Shown: piece by piece, positions 7,792-15,994 of the stretch | How positions within the stretch are numbered: the stretch's first letter is position 1 | How the letters are laid out: each line of letters begins with the position of its first letter | Assembly: GCA_903871555.1 (NCBI GenBank) | Contig: CAIQHM010000023.1 | Coordinates: forward strand, 1 to 39,995 | DNA from: an uncultured Actinomycetes bacterium | GTDB lineage: Bacteria > Actinomycetota > Actinomycetes > Nanopelagicales > Nanopelagicaceae | Direction: 5' to 3' | Length of the DNA stretch: 39,995 nt | The notes under the pieces: model-generated | Seen by the model: the letters and a program-made list of their open reading frames with translations, nothing else | Databases searched by the model: none | Told to the model about the DNA's origin: nothing | Made by a program: the position numbers and the translations under genes

Positions 7792-7892
7792 GGCAACTTC
7801 ATCCATAGGACGTGCTGGAACAAATCTTTTCTTACCAAGCATTAGGCAACTTCATCCATAGGACGTGCTGGAACAAATCTTTTCTTACCAAG
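7792..7892 (-). repeat. 48-bp duplication of the 3' end of the HNH gene
   Basis: Positions 7792-7839 repeat 7845-7892 perfectly, with a 5-bp spacer that contains the stop codon (7842-7844). The in-gene copy encodes the last 16 codons of the HNH protein. The second copy lies beyond the stop on that strand and is not translated as part of it. Confidence 0.95.
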
Positions 7893-9338
7893 TGGCGAGG
7901 TCCATTCGCAGGATCCATCTTGGAAACTTTCAAGTTTCCAACCGCCATGAGTTTTAAGTTGATGATGCCGCTTGCAGAGTAATCCAAGATTTGTTGGCGA
8001 AGTTTCGCCTCCTTCTTCCCAAGGAATTGCATGATCTATTTCGCCTTTGATTCCCGATCTTCGACATCCAGGAAATCTGCAAGTCTTATCTCTTGCTAAC
8101 AAGAAATCACGAAGTGCTTGTGGCGGAATGTAACTTTCGCGGCCAAAATCTAGGAGGTTGCCCGTAGTTGGATCGGTAATGAATTTTCGCCATTTTCCAT
8201 CAGCCGCGAGTTCGCGAGCCACCGCAGCAGGTATAGCTCCGTATCCACTTAATTGTCCAGGATTATGCGCAAGACCAAGAAGTGTTGGTAGATCTATTGT
8301 TAAATTCACCGTTATGGGGCGTCCATGATTCATAACTTGGTCTTCATTCGTTTCTAAGAACATGGCGGCGATTGCAGTAATTGCATCAGCGCGATGGGCA
8401 TCCATTGGATCCATTAAGTCAGCACTGAAATCCGTAAGTTCAAAGTTAATACCTGCGCCACTATTAATACCTGCGCCACTATTAATACCTGCGCCACTAT
8501 TAATACCTGCGCCACTATTAATGCTGGCGCTCTGGGAATTGGAAGTTGCGGGGGAGTTCACGCTCGCGCGCATGCGATGGCCGTATTGGGATTGAAACGC
8601 ACGAAGTTTTTCTTTAGCTACTCCATTTGTTTTATTGGCTAATCGGTCGATTGCCAACATGATTGTTTGGGCATCCGGAGCAGGCAGGAATGCCACGATT
8701 GTTGCCATTCCATTTGCATTTGGGTAGCAAGAAACTTTCCGAGTTGTTTTCTCTTCAACCGCAGCCGCTTCAAATTGATCTGGCGCAAACATGGCGATAC
8801 AAGATCGCACCTTATTTGCGACCTGTGCAGGTGTATGAAATTCAGCATGAGCGATGGCTTCATCTTCAATCAATTTCAGAACTTCAGGCGCAACACCTTG
8901 TCGAATCAATTGCGCGCTCTCTCTTGCAATCACATTTGCATGTGCTGGCGAAATGTCTCCTATTGCAAGTGCCGCGGTTGCTCCAGGAAAATATTGGGTA
9001 AGTGTTCTAGCAACATCTATCCGGCCTTGCGCAGTTGAACCGGACATTCGCAGCGCTGTTGCAATTTCTTCACGCTCCGAATCATCTACTCCGGAATACA
9101 TCGAATCAGCACGACTTGGTTCATTGCCAGCCACTACAACAATTGCCCTCTGCATCCAAACATTAAACCAACCACTCTGTTTTTCTAATACCGCAAGATA
9201 ATCAACGCGACCTGCATAATCCAAGGATTCTGGTTTGATTTCCCAAAGTTCATTAACAACTTCGATACCTGCTGGCAAATGCAAAAGTTCGGCGATGCGT
9301 TCGCCTATCTTGCGCACTTCATCGGTTTGGTTTTGCAT
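7842..9338 (-). CDS. DUF222 / HNH endonuclease domain protein (13E12-like)
   Basis: A protein of about 498 residues with the layout of the actinobacterial DUF222-HNH family (relatives of REP13E12 proteins): a long helical N-terminal DUF222 region, then a C-terminal HNH nuclease fold. In the latter, CRFPGCRRSG, EIDHAIPWEEGGET, TNLGLLCKRHH and QLKTHGGW supply the paired cysteines and the His-Asn-His residues. The linker between domains contains SGAGIN repeated four times, from an 18-bp DNA repeat. The frame is open to a TTG at 9404, but ATG at 9338 (MQNQTDEVRK) looks better; neither has a good ribosome binding site. Function in the cell is unsettled for the family; a DNA-nicking or cutting role is inferred. 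Confidence 0.85.
   Translation of the reverse strand: MQNQTDEVRKIGERIAELLHLPAGIEVVNELWEIKPESLDYAGRVDYLAVLEKQSGWFNVWMQRAIVVVAGNEPSRADSMYSGVDDSEREEIATALRMSGSTAQGRIDVARTLTQYFPGATAALAIGDISPAHANVIARESAQLIRQGVAPEVLKLIEDEAIAHAEFHTPAQVANKVRSCIAMFAPDQFEAAAVEEKTTRKVSCYPNANGMATIVAFLPAPDAQTIMLAIDRLANKTNGVAKEKLRAFQSQYGHRMRASVNSPATSNSQSASINSGAGINSGAGINSGAGINSGAGINFELTDFSADLMDPMDAHRADAITAIAAMFLETNEDQVMNHGRPITVNLTIDLPTLLGLAHNPGQLSGYGAIPAAVARELAADGKWRKFITDPTTGNLLDFGRESYIPPQALRDFLLARDKTCRFPGCRRSGIKGEIDHAIPWEEGGETSPTNLGLLCKRHHQLKTHGGWKLESFQDGSCEWTSPLGKKRFVPARPMDEVA
8446..8517 (-). repeat. Four perfect tandem copies of an 18-bp unit inside the HNH gene
   Basis: TTAATACCTGCGCCACTA (plus-strand reading) is repeated four times without mismatch, followed by a diverged partial copy (TTAATGCTGGCGCT). 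On the coding strand it encodes SGAGIN repeats in the linker ahead of the HNH domain. Copy-number change would keep frame. Confidence 0.96.
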
Positions 9339-9531
9339 GTTTGAAGTATTGCTGAAGCCACTGACATTGCGCTGATTGGATTGTGCATAACAAAATATTT
9401 GCAAGAAATTATGGATCCAGAACTTGTGTTAACAATAATCTCCACTTGCAGTTTGCAACAAACATGCGACCTCGCAGAGCAAATCTCTACTTGCAGTTCG
9501 TAATCGGTGGGTTTTGCGCCATAATTGGGCT

Positions 9532-9858
9532 ATGAGTAACTCTATATTGGTAGCTAATTTGAACCGTTTAATTACCGATATCAAAATTATTACGGGCTCC
9601 ATGTCGATTTTGGATCAGTCGGTAGCCGCCAAGGATTCGATAGCCCAAAGTACGGCGCTAGATGCAATTAATTTTCGCATTCGTGAAATTGCGAAGTTGA
9701 CTATGAATATAGGAATTTTGAGTTTTTCTATAGATAACATCTTGGTGGAACTTAGTAGCCCAACCCCAAATGCCAAGATCCTGCATGATTTAATGGATAC
9801 ACAATTGGATTCTCTTCGTAAAGCGGCTTTAAGTGAAATACTCACACTTTCCATCTAA
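9532..9858 (+). CDS. Small helical protein of unknown function
   Basis: A 108-residue protein (start at ATG 9532; an upstream in-frame TTG is less likely). It is predicted to be almost entirely alpha-helical, with regularly spaced Leu/Ile, few charges, and no cysteine, signal peptide or obvious membrane helix. I recognise no family. It is divergent from the HNH gene, with a 193-bp gap (9339-9531) that contains two imperfect copies of CTYCACTTGCAGTT-like sequence but no clear promoter. An inverted repeat at its stop codon separates it from argG. Confidence 0.5.
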   Translation: MSNSILVANLNRLITDIKIITGSMSILDQSVAAKDSIAQSTALDAINFRIREIAKLTMNIGILSFSIDNILVELSSPTPNAKILHDLMDTQLDSLRKAALSEILTLSI

Positions 9859-9875
9859 ACCATTTCTAAATGGTT
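9858..9875 (+). terminator. Perfect inverted repeat at the hypothetical-gene stop, upstream of argG
   Basis: AACCATTTCTAAATGGTT is a perfect 8+2+8 inverted repeat followed by two more T residues (making TTTT). As RNA it would fold as a 7-bp, 4-nt-loop hairpin with a short U-run: a weak intrinsic terminator for the preceding gene, or alternatively an operator for argG 36 bp downstream. It does not resemble the ARG-box consensus. Confidence 0.45.
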
Positions 9876-9901
9876 TTCGGCTCTCTGGCCAAATGTCCTA
9901 G

Positions 9902-11245
<1,344 letters not shown>

Positions 11246-11250
11246 GGGCA

Positions 11251-11871
11251 ATGATGAGCAACGTAAATGGCTTAAACGAAGGTGCTTCAAACCAGGTAGA
11301 AACATCTATCGAGATTCAATTAACAAATCGCGATCGTAAAACTGTCTTCTTCCGCGGCATCTTGGTTTTCCCTACAGTAATTTTCATTGGTTCATTCACC
11401 CAAACAATGCACGCTGGTGCTTCATTCGGTGGATTGCTATTTGTTCCGGCCCTTCTGGCATTGCTAGTTCGTGGCGTTTATCCAAGTTATGTTCTTTCAT
11501 TTAACAAATCAATGCTTGAACTAAATGCTCGTATTGCGGCATATGCACTTCTGCTGACCGATGAATATCCATCAATCGAAGCCAATCCAAATATCAAGGT
11601 TGATCTTCCAGATATCGATGGCGGCAAGAAGCTCTCACGCGTTCTGCCGTTAGTTAAATGGCTCTTTGCAATTCCGCTTTTTATTGTTGGTGCGGTCTAT
11701 GCCGTTATAGCTTTGGTCCTAACTTTCGCAGCATGGATCATTACAAGTGCGACCGGAAATTATCCAGAGAGCATCGCAAACTTCGTTCTCGGAACAATTG
11801 AATTCTGGAACCGCGTCTACGGATATGCCGCAGTTCTAGTCACCGACGATTACCCACCATTCACCTTGTAA
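11251..11871 (+). CDS. DUF4389 membrane protein
   Basis: A 206-residue membrane protein. Two helices lie near residues 30-72, and two more in the C-terminal half (about 130-165). The C-terminal half has the DUF4389 signature: LPLVKWLFAIPLFIVGAVY, then NRVYGYAAVLVTDDYPPF at the very end. The DDYPPF-type motif closes this family, and a related DEYP occurs in the first half, suggesting an internal duplication. Role unknown. A second ATG three bases after the first is an equally good start. It follows argG by 5 bp, so is likely in that operon. Confidence 0.8.
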   Translation: MMSNVNGLNEGASNQVETSIEIQLTNRDRKTVFFRGILVFPTVIFIGSFTQTMHAGASFGGLLFVPALLALLVRGVYPSYVLSFNKSMLELNARIAAYALLLTDEYPSIEANPNIKVDLPDIDGGKKLSRVLPLVKWLFAIPLFIVGAVYAVIALVLTFAAWIITSATGNYPESIANFVLGTIEFWNRVYGYAAVLVTDDYPPFTL

Positions 11872-11936
11872 TTTATTTTCTCTCTTCACCTCACGCTCAA
11901 AACACCCAATACTTATCGGAATTAGCCCTGCAAAAT

Positions 11937-12016
11937 CGCGTGTAATTACGGGGCTACTGCCGCGTAGCGACCTACCATTTTTTCGTAAGTTCCCCGGCCA
12001 TAGAAAGATCTATGGC
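11937..12016 (+). promoter_or_regulatory. Structured leader of the NCS2 permease gene
   Basis: Between the DUF4389 gene and the permease (11872-12045) lie CGCGTGTAAT (11937-11946), one copy of a 10-mer also found at the whiB2 promoter, and a perfect hairpin GCCATAG-AAAGAT-CTATGGC (11997-12016), 30 nt ahead of the start. Neither matches a riboswitch I know. They are plausible transcriptional and post-transcriptional control sites for base uptake, by position only. Confidence 0.4.
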
Positions 12017-12045
12017 GATCGTCAAAGGAAATGGGAAGGAAAGCA

Positions 12046-13308
12046 ATGTCGCTTTTATCTTGGAAGCTTCATGGAAATGGAAAATCAATTAAAGATGGCG
12101 ATGTAGTTAAGCCGGGCGAACGCCTTGCATGGCCATTAACAATCGGTGTGGGTATTCAACACATCGCAGCAATGTTTGGTGCAACATTCTTGGTACCAAT
12201 CATTACTGGATTTCCACCAAGCACAACTCTATTTTTCTCTGGTGTAGGAACTTTAATATTCCTGACCTTAACAAAGAACAAGGTTCCTAGCTATCTAGGT
12301 TCTTCATTTGCTTTCCTTGCGCCAATCGCGGCAGCAATGACAAATGGCGGAATGGCAGTAGCACTCGGCGGCGTAGTTGCAACCGGTGTAATCCTTGCTG
12401 TTGTTGGTTTGGTAGTTAATGCAGTTGGAATCGGCTGGATTAACTGGCTGTTGCCTCCAGTTGTGACAGGTTCGATCGTAATGATTATCGGTCTAAACCT
12501 TGCGGGTGCTGCGAACAATAACTTTAAGCAGGCTCCAGTTACAGCAATCATCACACTTGCTGCAGTTGCACTAATCGGAGCAATTTCAAAGGGCTTCCTT
12601 GGTCGCATCAGCATCTTCGGTGGAATAGTTGTTGGTTATGCCTATGCGGCATTTAACAACGATATTAACTTTGATGGCGTAAAGGCCGCAAAGTGGATTG
12701 CAATGCCTACATTCACAACACCAACATTTGATACAAATGCAATCTTGCTCTTCATCCCTGTTGTTCTTGTTTTGATTGCTGAAAACGTTGGACACGTTAA
12801 AGCAGTATCTGCAATGACAGGAAAAGATCTTGATGGCCAAATGGGTAATGCGCTATTCGCAGATGGAGTTGCAACAACACTTGCTGGCGTCGGTGGCGGT
12901 TCTGGTACAACTACATACGCTGAAAACATTGGTGTTATGGCTGCAACTAGAATTTACTCAACAGCTGCTTATTGGGTAGCTGGCGTTGGCGCAATCTTGC
13001 TATCGCTTTCACCAAAGTTTGGCGCAATCCTTAGCGCTACACCTGCTGGTGTTCTAGGCGGTGTAGGCGTTGCTCTATACGGAATGATCGGTGTTCTTGG
13101 TGCCAAGATCTGGATCGAAAACAAGGTCAACTTCGGAAACTCAACAAACCTATTCATCGCAGCAACAACCTTGATTATCGGTATTGCTGACATGACTTGG
13201 AAGCGTGGAGATTATTCCTTCGGTGGAATCATCAACGGAACTTTGGTTGCAGTTATCGGCTACCAAGTTCTTCGTGCACTAAACAAAGCAGCTGGAAAGG
13301 CTGAATAG
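12046..13308 (+). CDS. NCS2-family uracil/xanthine permease
   Basis: A 420-residue inner-membrane transporter of the nucleobase:cation symporter-2 family (UraA-like). About 12-14 hydrophobic segments are visible; conserved segments include IQHIAAMFGATFLVPIITG near the N-terminus, the LIAENVGHVKAV stretch carrying the substrate-binding glutamate, and the GGSGTTTYAENIGVMA loop. These fit a uracil permease best, but substrate cannot be fixed within the family. ATG 12046 is preferred over ATG 12031 because GGAAGGA lies just ahead of it. A strong terminator follows, so it is probably monocistronic. Confidence 0.9.
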   Translation: MSLLSWKLHGNGKSIKDGDVVKPGERLAWPLTIGVGIQHIAAMFGATFLVPIITGFPPSTTLFFSGVGTLIFLTLTKNKVPSYLGSSFAFLAPIAAAMTNGGMAVALGGVVATGVILAVVGLVVNAVGIGWINWLLPPVVTGSIVMIIGLNLAGAANNNFKQAPVTAIITLAAVALIGAISKGFLGRISIFGGIVVGYAYAAFNNDINFDGVKAAKWIAMPTFTTPTFDTNAILLFIPVVLVLIAENVGHVKAVSAMTGKDLDGQMGNALFADGVATTLAGVGGGSGTTTYAENIGVMAATRIYSTAAYWVAGVGAILLSLSPKFGAILSATPAGVLGGVGVALYGMIGVLGAKIWIENKVNFGNSTNLFIAATTLIIGIADMTWKRGDYSFGGIINGTLVAVIGYQVLRALNKAAGKAE

Positions 13309-13326
13309 CCTTACTTATACCCGCGA

Positions 13327-13393
13327 AAAGAGCTCCGTTGTTTAGAGACTAACTATTAAACGTTAAGTCTCTCAAACACTCGGGGCTCTTTTT
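13327..13393 (+). terminator. Nested two-hairpin intrinsic terminator
   Basis: An outer stem AAAGAGCTCCG (13327-13337) pairs with CGGGGCTCTTT (from 13381, one G-U) and is followed by TTTTT. Inside it a second perfect stem AGAGACT (13344-13350) / AGTCTCT (13366-13372) forms. It starts 18 bp after the permease stop. The remaining 13394-13522 sequence before the next gene has no ORF that I can support; it holds TATAAA about 70 bp before the next start, with no clear -35. Confidence 0.85.
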
Positions 13394-13522
13394 GTGTCAA
13401 ATTTTGTGGTTAACTCGCTCACCAACTAAGGCCCAATCTTTCATAACCCTATAAATTTTGCTCCTCTGCGATTAGACTCACCAAAGATTTAATTCATTCT
13501 TACCGAGTAGTGGGAGAGCCAA

Positions 13523-14518
13523 ATGTCTGTAACACCATTTCGTTGGGGAATTTTAGGAGCTGGCGGAATTGCCGAGCAATTCACAAGAGATGTTTTGCGC
13601 CTTGAAGATCATCGCGTAGTTGCAGTTGGTTCTAGAACCCAAGTTAAGGCTGATGCTTTTGCAGATAAGTTTGCAATTCCCAATCGCCATGATTCATACC
13701 AAAAATTAGTAAATGATCCAGATATTGATGCAGTTTATGTCGCAACCCACCACCCAATGCATATGCGCGATACCTTGATGGCGCTAAATGCTGGAAAACC
13801 AGTGCTCTGCGAGAAGCCATTCGCAATGAGTTATGACGAAACCAAGAAGATGGTTGATACTGCTCACGCAAAGAATTTGTTATTGATGGAAGCAATGTGG
13901 GCGCGCTATTTGCCACACATGATTAAAATTCGTGAAGTTATTAAATCTGGAATTCTTGGCGAAATTATTTCAGTCCGCGCTGATCACGGACAATGGTTTG
14001 AGAAGGACCCAAATTTCCGACTCTTCGCTCCAGAATTTGGTGGCGGTGCGCTCTTTGATCTTGGCATCTATCCAGTCTCTTTTGCCTCAATGGTTCTTGG
14101 AACACCATCTCGAGTAACCGCAAGAAGCACTAAAGCATTTACAGGAGTTGATGGCCAGACATCAGTTATTTTGGAGTACCCAACGGGCGCACAAGCAATC
14201 TTGAATATGACCAACCTTGCAGCGACACCAAATCGCGCGGTAATTATCGGAAGCGATGCGAGATTAGAAATCGATCGCACCTTCTATTTCCCATCAACTT
14301 GGCGAGTGCTTAACTACAAAGATGAAGTAGTAGCCGGATCAGATAAGCGATATGTGGGCCATGGTCTTCGTGAGGAAGCTATTGAATTTGCCCGCTGTTT
14401 CCGCGCAGGCGAGAAAGAATCACCTATGTTGCCACATTCTGAAATTCTTTCGATTATGGGAACAATGACGGAAATCGCAGATCAGATTGGCCTAAAGTTT
14501 GAGAAATTTGCCGAATAG
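13523..14518 (+). CDS. Gfo/Idh/MocA-family NAD(P)-dependent oxidoreductase
   Basis: A 331-residue cytoplasmic dehydrogenase. The N-terminal Rossmann fold starts with WGILGAGGIAEQFTRDV (Gly-rich dinucleotide loop) and the family signature CEKPFAMS follows at about residues 95-102, carrying the lysine that helps catalysis. The C-terminal substrate-binding domain includes GGGALFDLGIYPVSFA. Members oxidise or reduce sugars, inositols or related diols; closest in form to the trans-dihydrodiol-dehydrogenase-like branch, but substrate is not determined. It overlaps the sugar nucleotidyltransferase gene by 20 bp, so probably acts in sugar metabolism with it. Confidence 0.9.
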   Translation: MSVTPFRWGILGAGGIAEQFTRDVLRLEDHRVVAVGSRTQVKADAFADKFAIPNRHDSYQKLVNDPDIDAVYVATHHPMHMRDTLMALNAGKPVLCEKPFAMSYDETKKMVDTAHAKNLLLMEAMWARYLPHMIKIREVIKSGILGEIISVRADHGQWFEKDPNFRLFAPEFGGGALFDLGIYPVSFASMVLGTPSRVTARSTKAFTGVDGQTSVILEYPTGAQAILNMTNLAATPNRAVIIGSDARLEIDRTFYFPSTWRVLNYKDEVVAGSDKRYVGHGLREEAIEFARCFRAGEKESPMLPHSEILSIMGTMTEIADQIGLKFEKFAE

Positions 14519-15473
14519 AAGCGCAATTCTCTTAGTTGGTGGTCGGGGAACAAGACTCGCGCCACTAACTAACAGCACCCCAAAACCTATGCTGCAGGTT
14601 GCTGGTGTTCCATTTACTGAACATCAAATAATAAAAGCGCGAGATGCTGGAATCTCCGAAATTGTTTTAGCAACTTCTTTTAAAGCAGAACTCTTTGAGC
14701 CCTATTTTGGCGATGGCACAAAATTTGGGATTTCAATTAAGTATGCAGTTGAAGAAGTTGCACTTGGCACAGGTGGGGCAATAAGCAATGCCGCACAGAT
14801 GCTTCAAATAAATAGCTCGGATGATAAAAACGCCCCAGTAGCAATATTTAATGGCGATGTATTAAGCAGCCATGATCTTGATGCGCAATTTAAATTCCAC
14901 GAAGCAAAAGGAGCTGATGTAACGCTCTACTTAACAGAAGTCGAAGATGCTAGGGCATATGGCGCAGTTGAATTAGATGAAACGGGGCGAGTTTCTGCCT
15001 TCAACGAGAAAATGGAAAATCCACCAACAAATACCATCAACGCTGGTTGCTATATTTTCAACCGCAGTGTCATAGACACAATACCTTTCGGCAAAGTTGT
15101 AAGTGTGGAACGCGAAACTTTTCCCGAATTACTTTCAAAGGACGCAAAGGTATTTGGTTATATCGATTCTTCTTATTGGTTAGATATTGGAACACCTGCT
15201 GCACTTCTAAAGGCGTCACGTGATTTAGTATTTGATATGAAGAGAGATTTCCTTGCCTTACCTGGTTCAAAGATTTCAGGTGATTCAAAGATTTCAGGTG
15301 GAACAGTAATTGGCCGAAACGCCCAGATCGGCGAAGGAGCCCAAATTGTGGGAAGTGTGATCGGCGATGGGGCGATAATTGGCGCAGGGGTTAGGCTGAC
15401 AGATTGTTTTGTCGCTGAGGGCTTTTTGGTCCCAGCAAATGTAATTGCGGCAAATAATTATTTCGGTTACTAA
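14499..15473 (+). CDS. Sugar-1-phosphate nucleotidyltransferase (ManC/GDP-mannose pyrophosphorylase-like)
   Basis: A 324-residue NDP-sugar pyrophosphorylase. The N-terminal nucleotidyltransferase domain has the signature LLVGGRGTRLAPLT...TPKPML and the metal-binding FNGDVL; the C-terminal part is a left-handed beta-helix of hexapeptide repeats (GDSKIS, GGTVIG, RNAQIG, EGAQIV). By synteny with actinobacterial manC-whiB2 clusters and a phosphomannomutase downstream, mannose-1-phosphate is the likeliest substrate, giving GDP-mannose for envelope glycans. The start is uncertain: TTG 14499 or TTG 14508, both inside the upstream gene. An 18-bp duplication adds one extra hexapeptide turn. Confidence 0.85.
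   Translation: MRNLPNRSAILLVGGRGTRLAPLTNSTPKPMLQVAGVPFTEHQIIKARDAGISEIVLATSFKAELFEPYFGDGTKFGISIKYAVEEVALGTGGAISNAAQMLQINSSDDKNAPVAIFNGDVLSSHDLDAQFKFHEAKGADVTLYLTEVEDARAYGAVELDETGRVSAFNEKMENPPTNTINAGCYIFNRSVIDTIPFGKVVSVERETFPELLSKDAKVFGYIDSSYWLDIGTPAALLKASRDLVFDMKRDFLALPGSKISGDSKISGGTVIGRNAQIGEGAQIVGSVIGDGAIIGAGVRLTDCFVAEGFLVPANVIAANNYFGY
15266..15301 (+). repeat. 18-bp tandem duplication in the hexapeptide-repeat domain
   Basis: TTCAAAGATTTCAGGTGA (15266-15283) is repeated at 15284-15301 with one difference, the last base (A to G). It encodes SKISGD then SKISGG. One unit equals exactly six residues, one hexapeptide repeat of the left-handed beta-helix. Confidence 0.93.
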
Positions 15474-15569
15474 TTACGTATTTACAAAGATTTTTGCCGT
15501 AAATGCCAAGATAATCACCAAATAATCCAAAATATATTAATTTTGAGCGTAAATAAGTCACACTTTGGC

Positions 15570-15598
15570 TTGACTTAATCGAGTTACACGCGTGTAAT
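15570..15598 (+). promoter_or_regulatory. whiB2 promoter with palindromic operator over the -10 box
   Basis: TTGACT (15570-15575) and TGTAAT (15593-15598), spaced 17 bp, make a good sigma-70-type promoter 55 bp before the whiB2 start. The perfect palindrome TTACACGCGTGTAA (15584-15597) covers the spacer and the -10 box, a natural place for a repressor. The remaining 15474-15653 gap is AT-rich with no supportable ORF; AAGGAG precedes the whiB2 ATG. Confidence 0.6.
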
Positions 15599-15653
15599 TC
15601 TCTCAGTAACCCCGCCCTACCCGGGTGGCTTTAAAGTTTGAAGGAGTACCCGT

Positions 15654-15935
15654 ATGAGCGATCCACGCCAGATTCAACAAGTATCAATAGAAGGCGTAAT
15701 CAATAGCGACGGCATCGAACTTTCCTGGCAGGAGCGTGCACTTTGCGCTCAGACCGATCCAGAAGCATTTTTCCCTGAGAAGGGTGGTTCAACTCGTGAG
15801 GCTAAGCGCGTCTGCTTATCTTGCGATGTTCGTGGAGAGTGCTTGGAATACGCGCTCGCACATGATGAGCGTTTCGGTATTTGGGGAGGCCTCTCCGAAC
15901 GTGAGCGTCGTCGCCTAAAGCGCCGCTCTGCATAA
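15654..15935 (+). CDS. whiB2: WhiB2/WhmD-type iron-sulfur transcription regulator
   Basis: A 93-residue WhiB protein. The four cysteines that bind a [4Fe-4S] cluster are at 31, 54, 57 and 63 (CxxC and CxxxxxC spacing); the G-I/V-W-G-G turn (GIWGG, residues 75-79) that contacts the sigma factor is followed by the basic tail ERERRRLKRR. In the WhmD/WhiB branch these proteins control septation and cell division, working with the primary sigma factor. Its place between the ManC-like gene and the GT2/DUF3499/ManB run matches whiB2 in mycobacteria. A strong ribosome binding site (AAGGAG) fixes the ATG. Confidence 0.93.
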   Translation: MSDPRQIQQVSIEGVINSDGIELSWQERALCAQTDPEAFFPEKGGSTREAKRVCLSCDVRGECLEYALAHDERFGIWGGLSERERRRLKRRSA

Positions 15936-15994
15936 CTAGACCTATTCTTAATAACTTAATCGCTATTTTAAGAATATTAGTCAAGGATTAACCC

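Noticed and set aside
211-8517. CRISPR array
   Set aside because: All repeats are directly adjacent without variable spacers, the units are too short, and no cas gene is present.
8362-8595. Plus-strand ORF with PAPLLI repeats
   Set aside because: It is the reverse-frame reading of the 18-bp repeat in the HNH gene.
8639-9201. Several overlapping ORFs in other frames within the HNH gene
   Set aside because: Composition is Leu/Cys/Ser-rich with no motifs; the DUF222-HNH frame explains the region.
7086-9404. Integrated element at the tmRNA 3' end
   Set aside because: The 3' tmRNA sequence has no second copy downstream, and there is no integrase or phage gene; the HNH protein alone is not enough.
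9858-9875. ArgR operator for argG
   Set aside because: The inverted repeat does not resemble the ARG-box pattern and overlaps the stop codon of the preceding gene.
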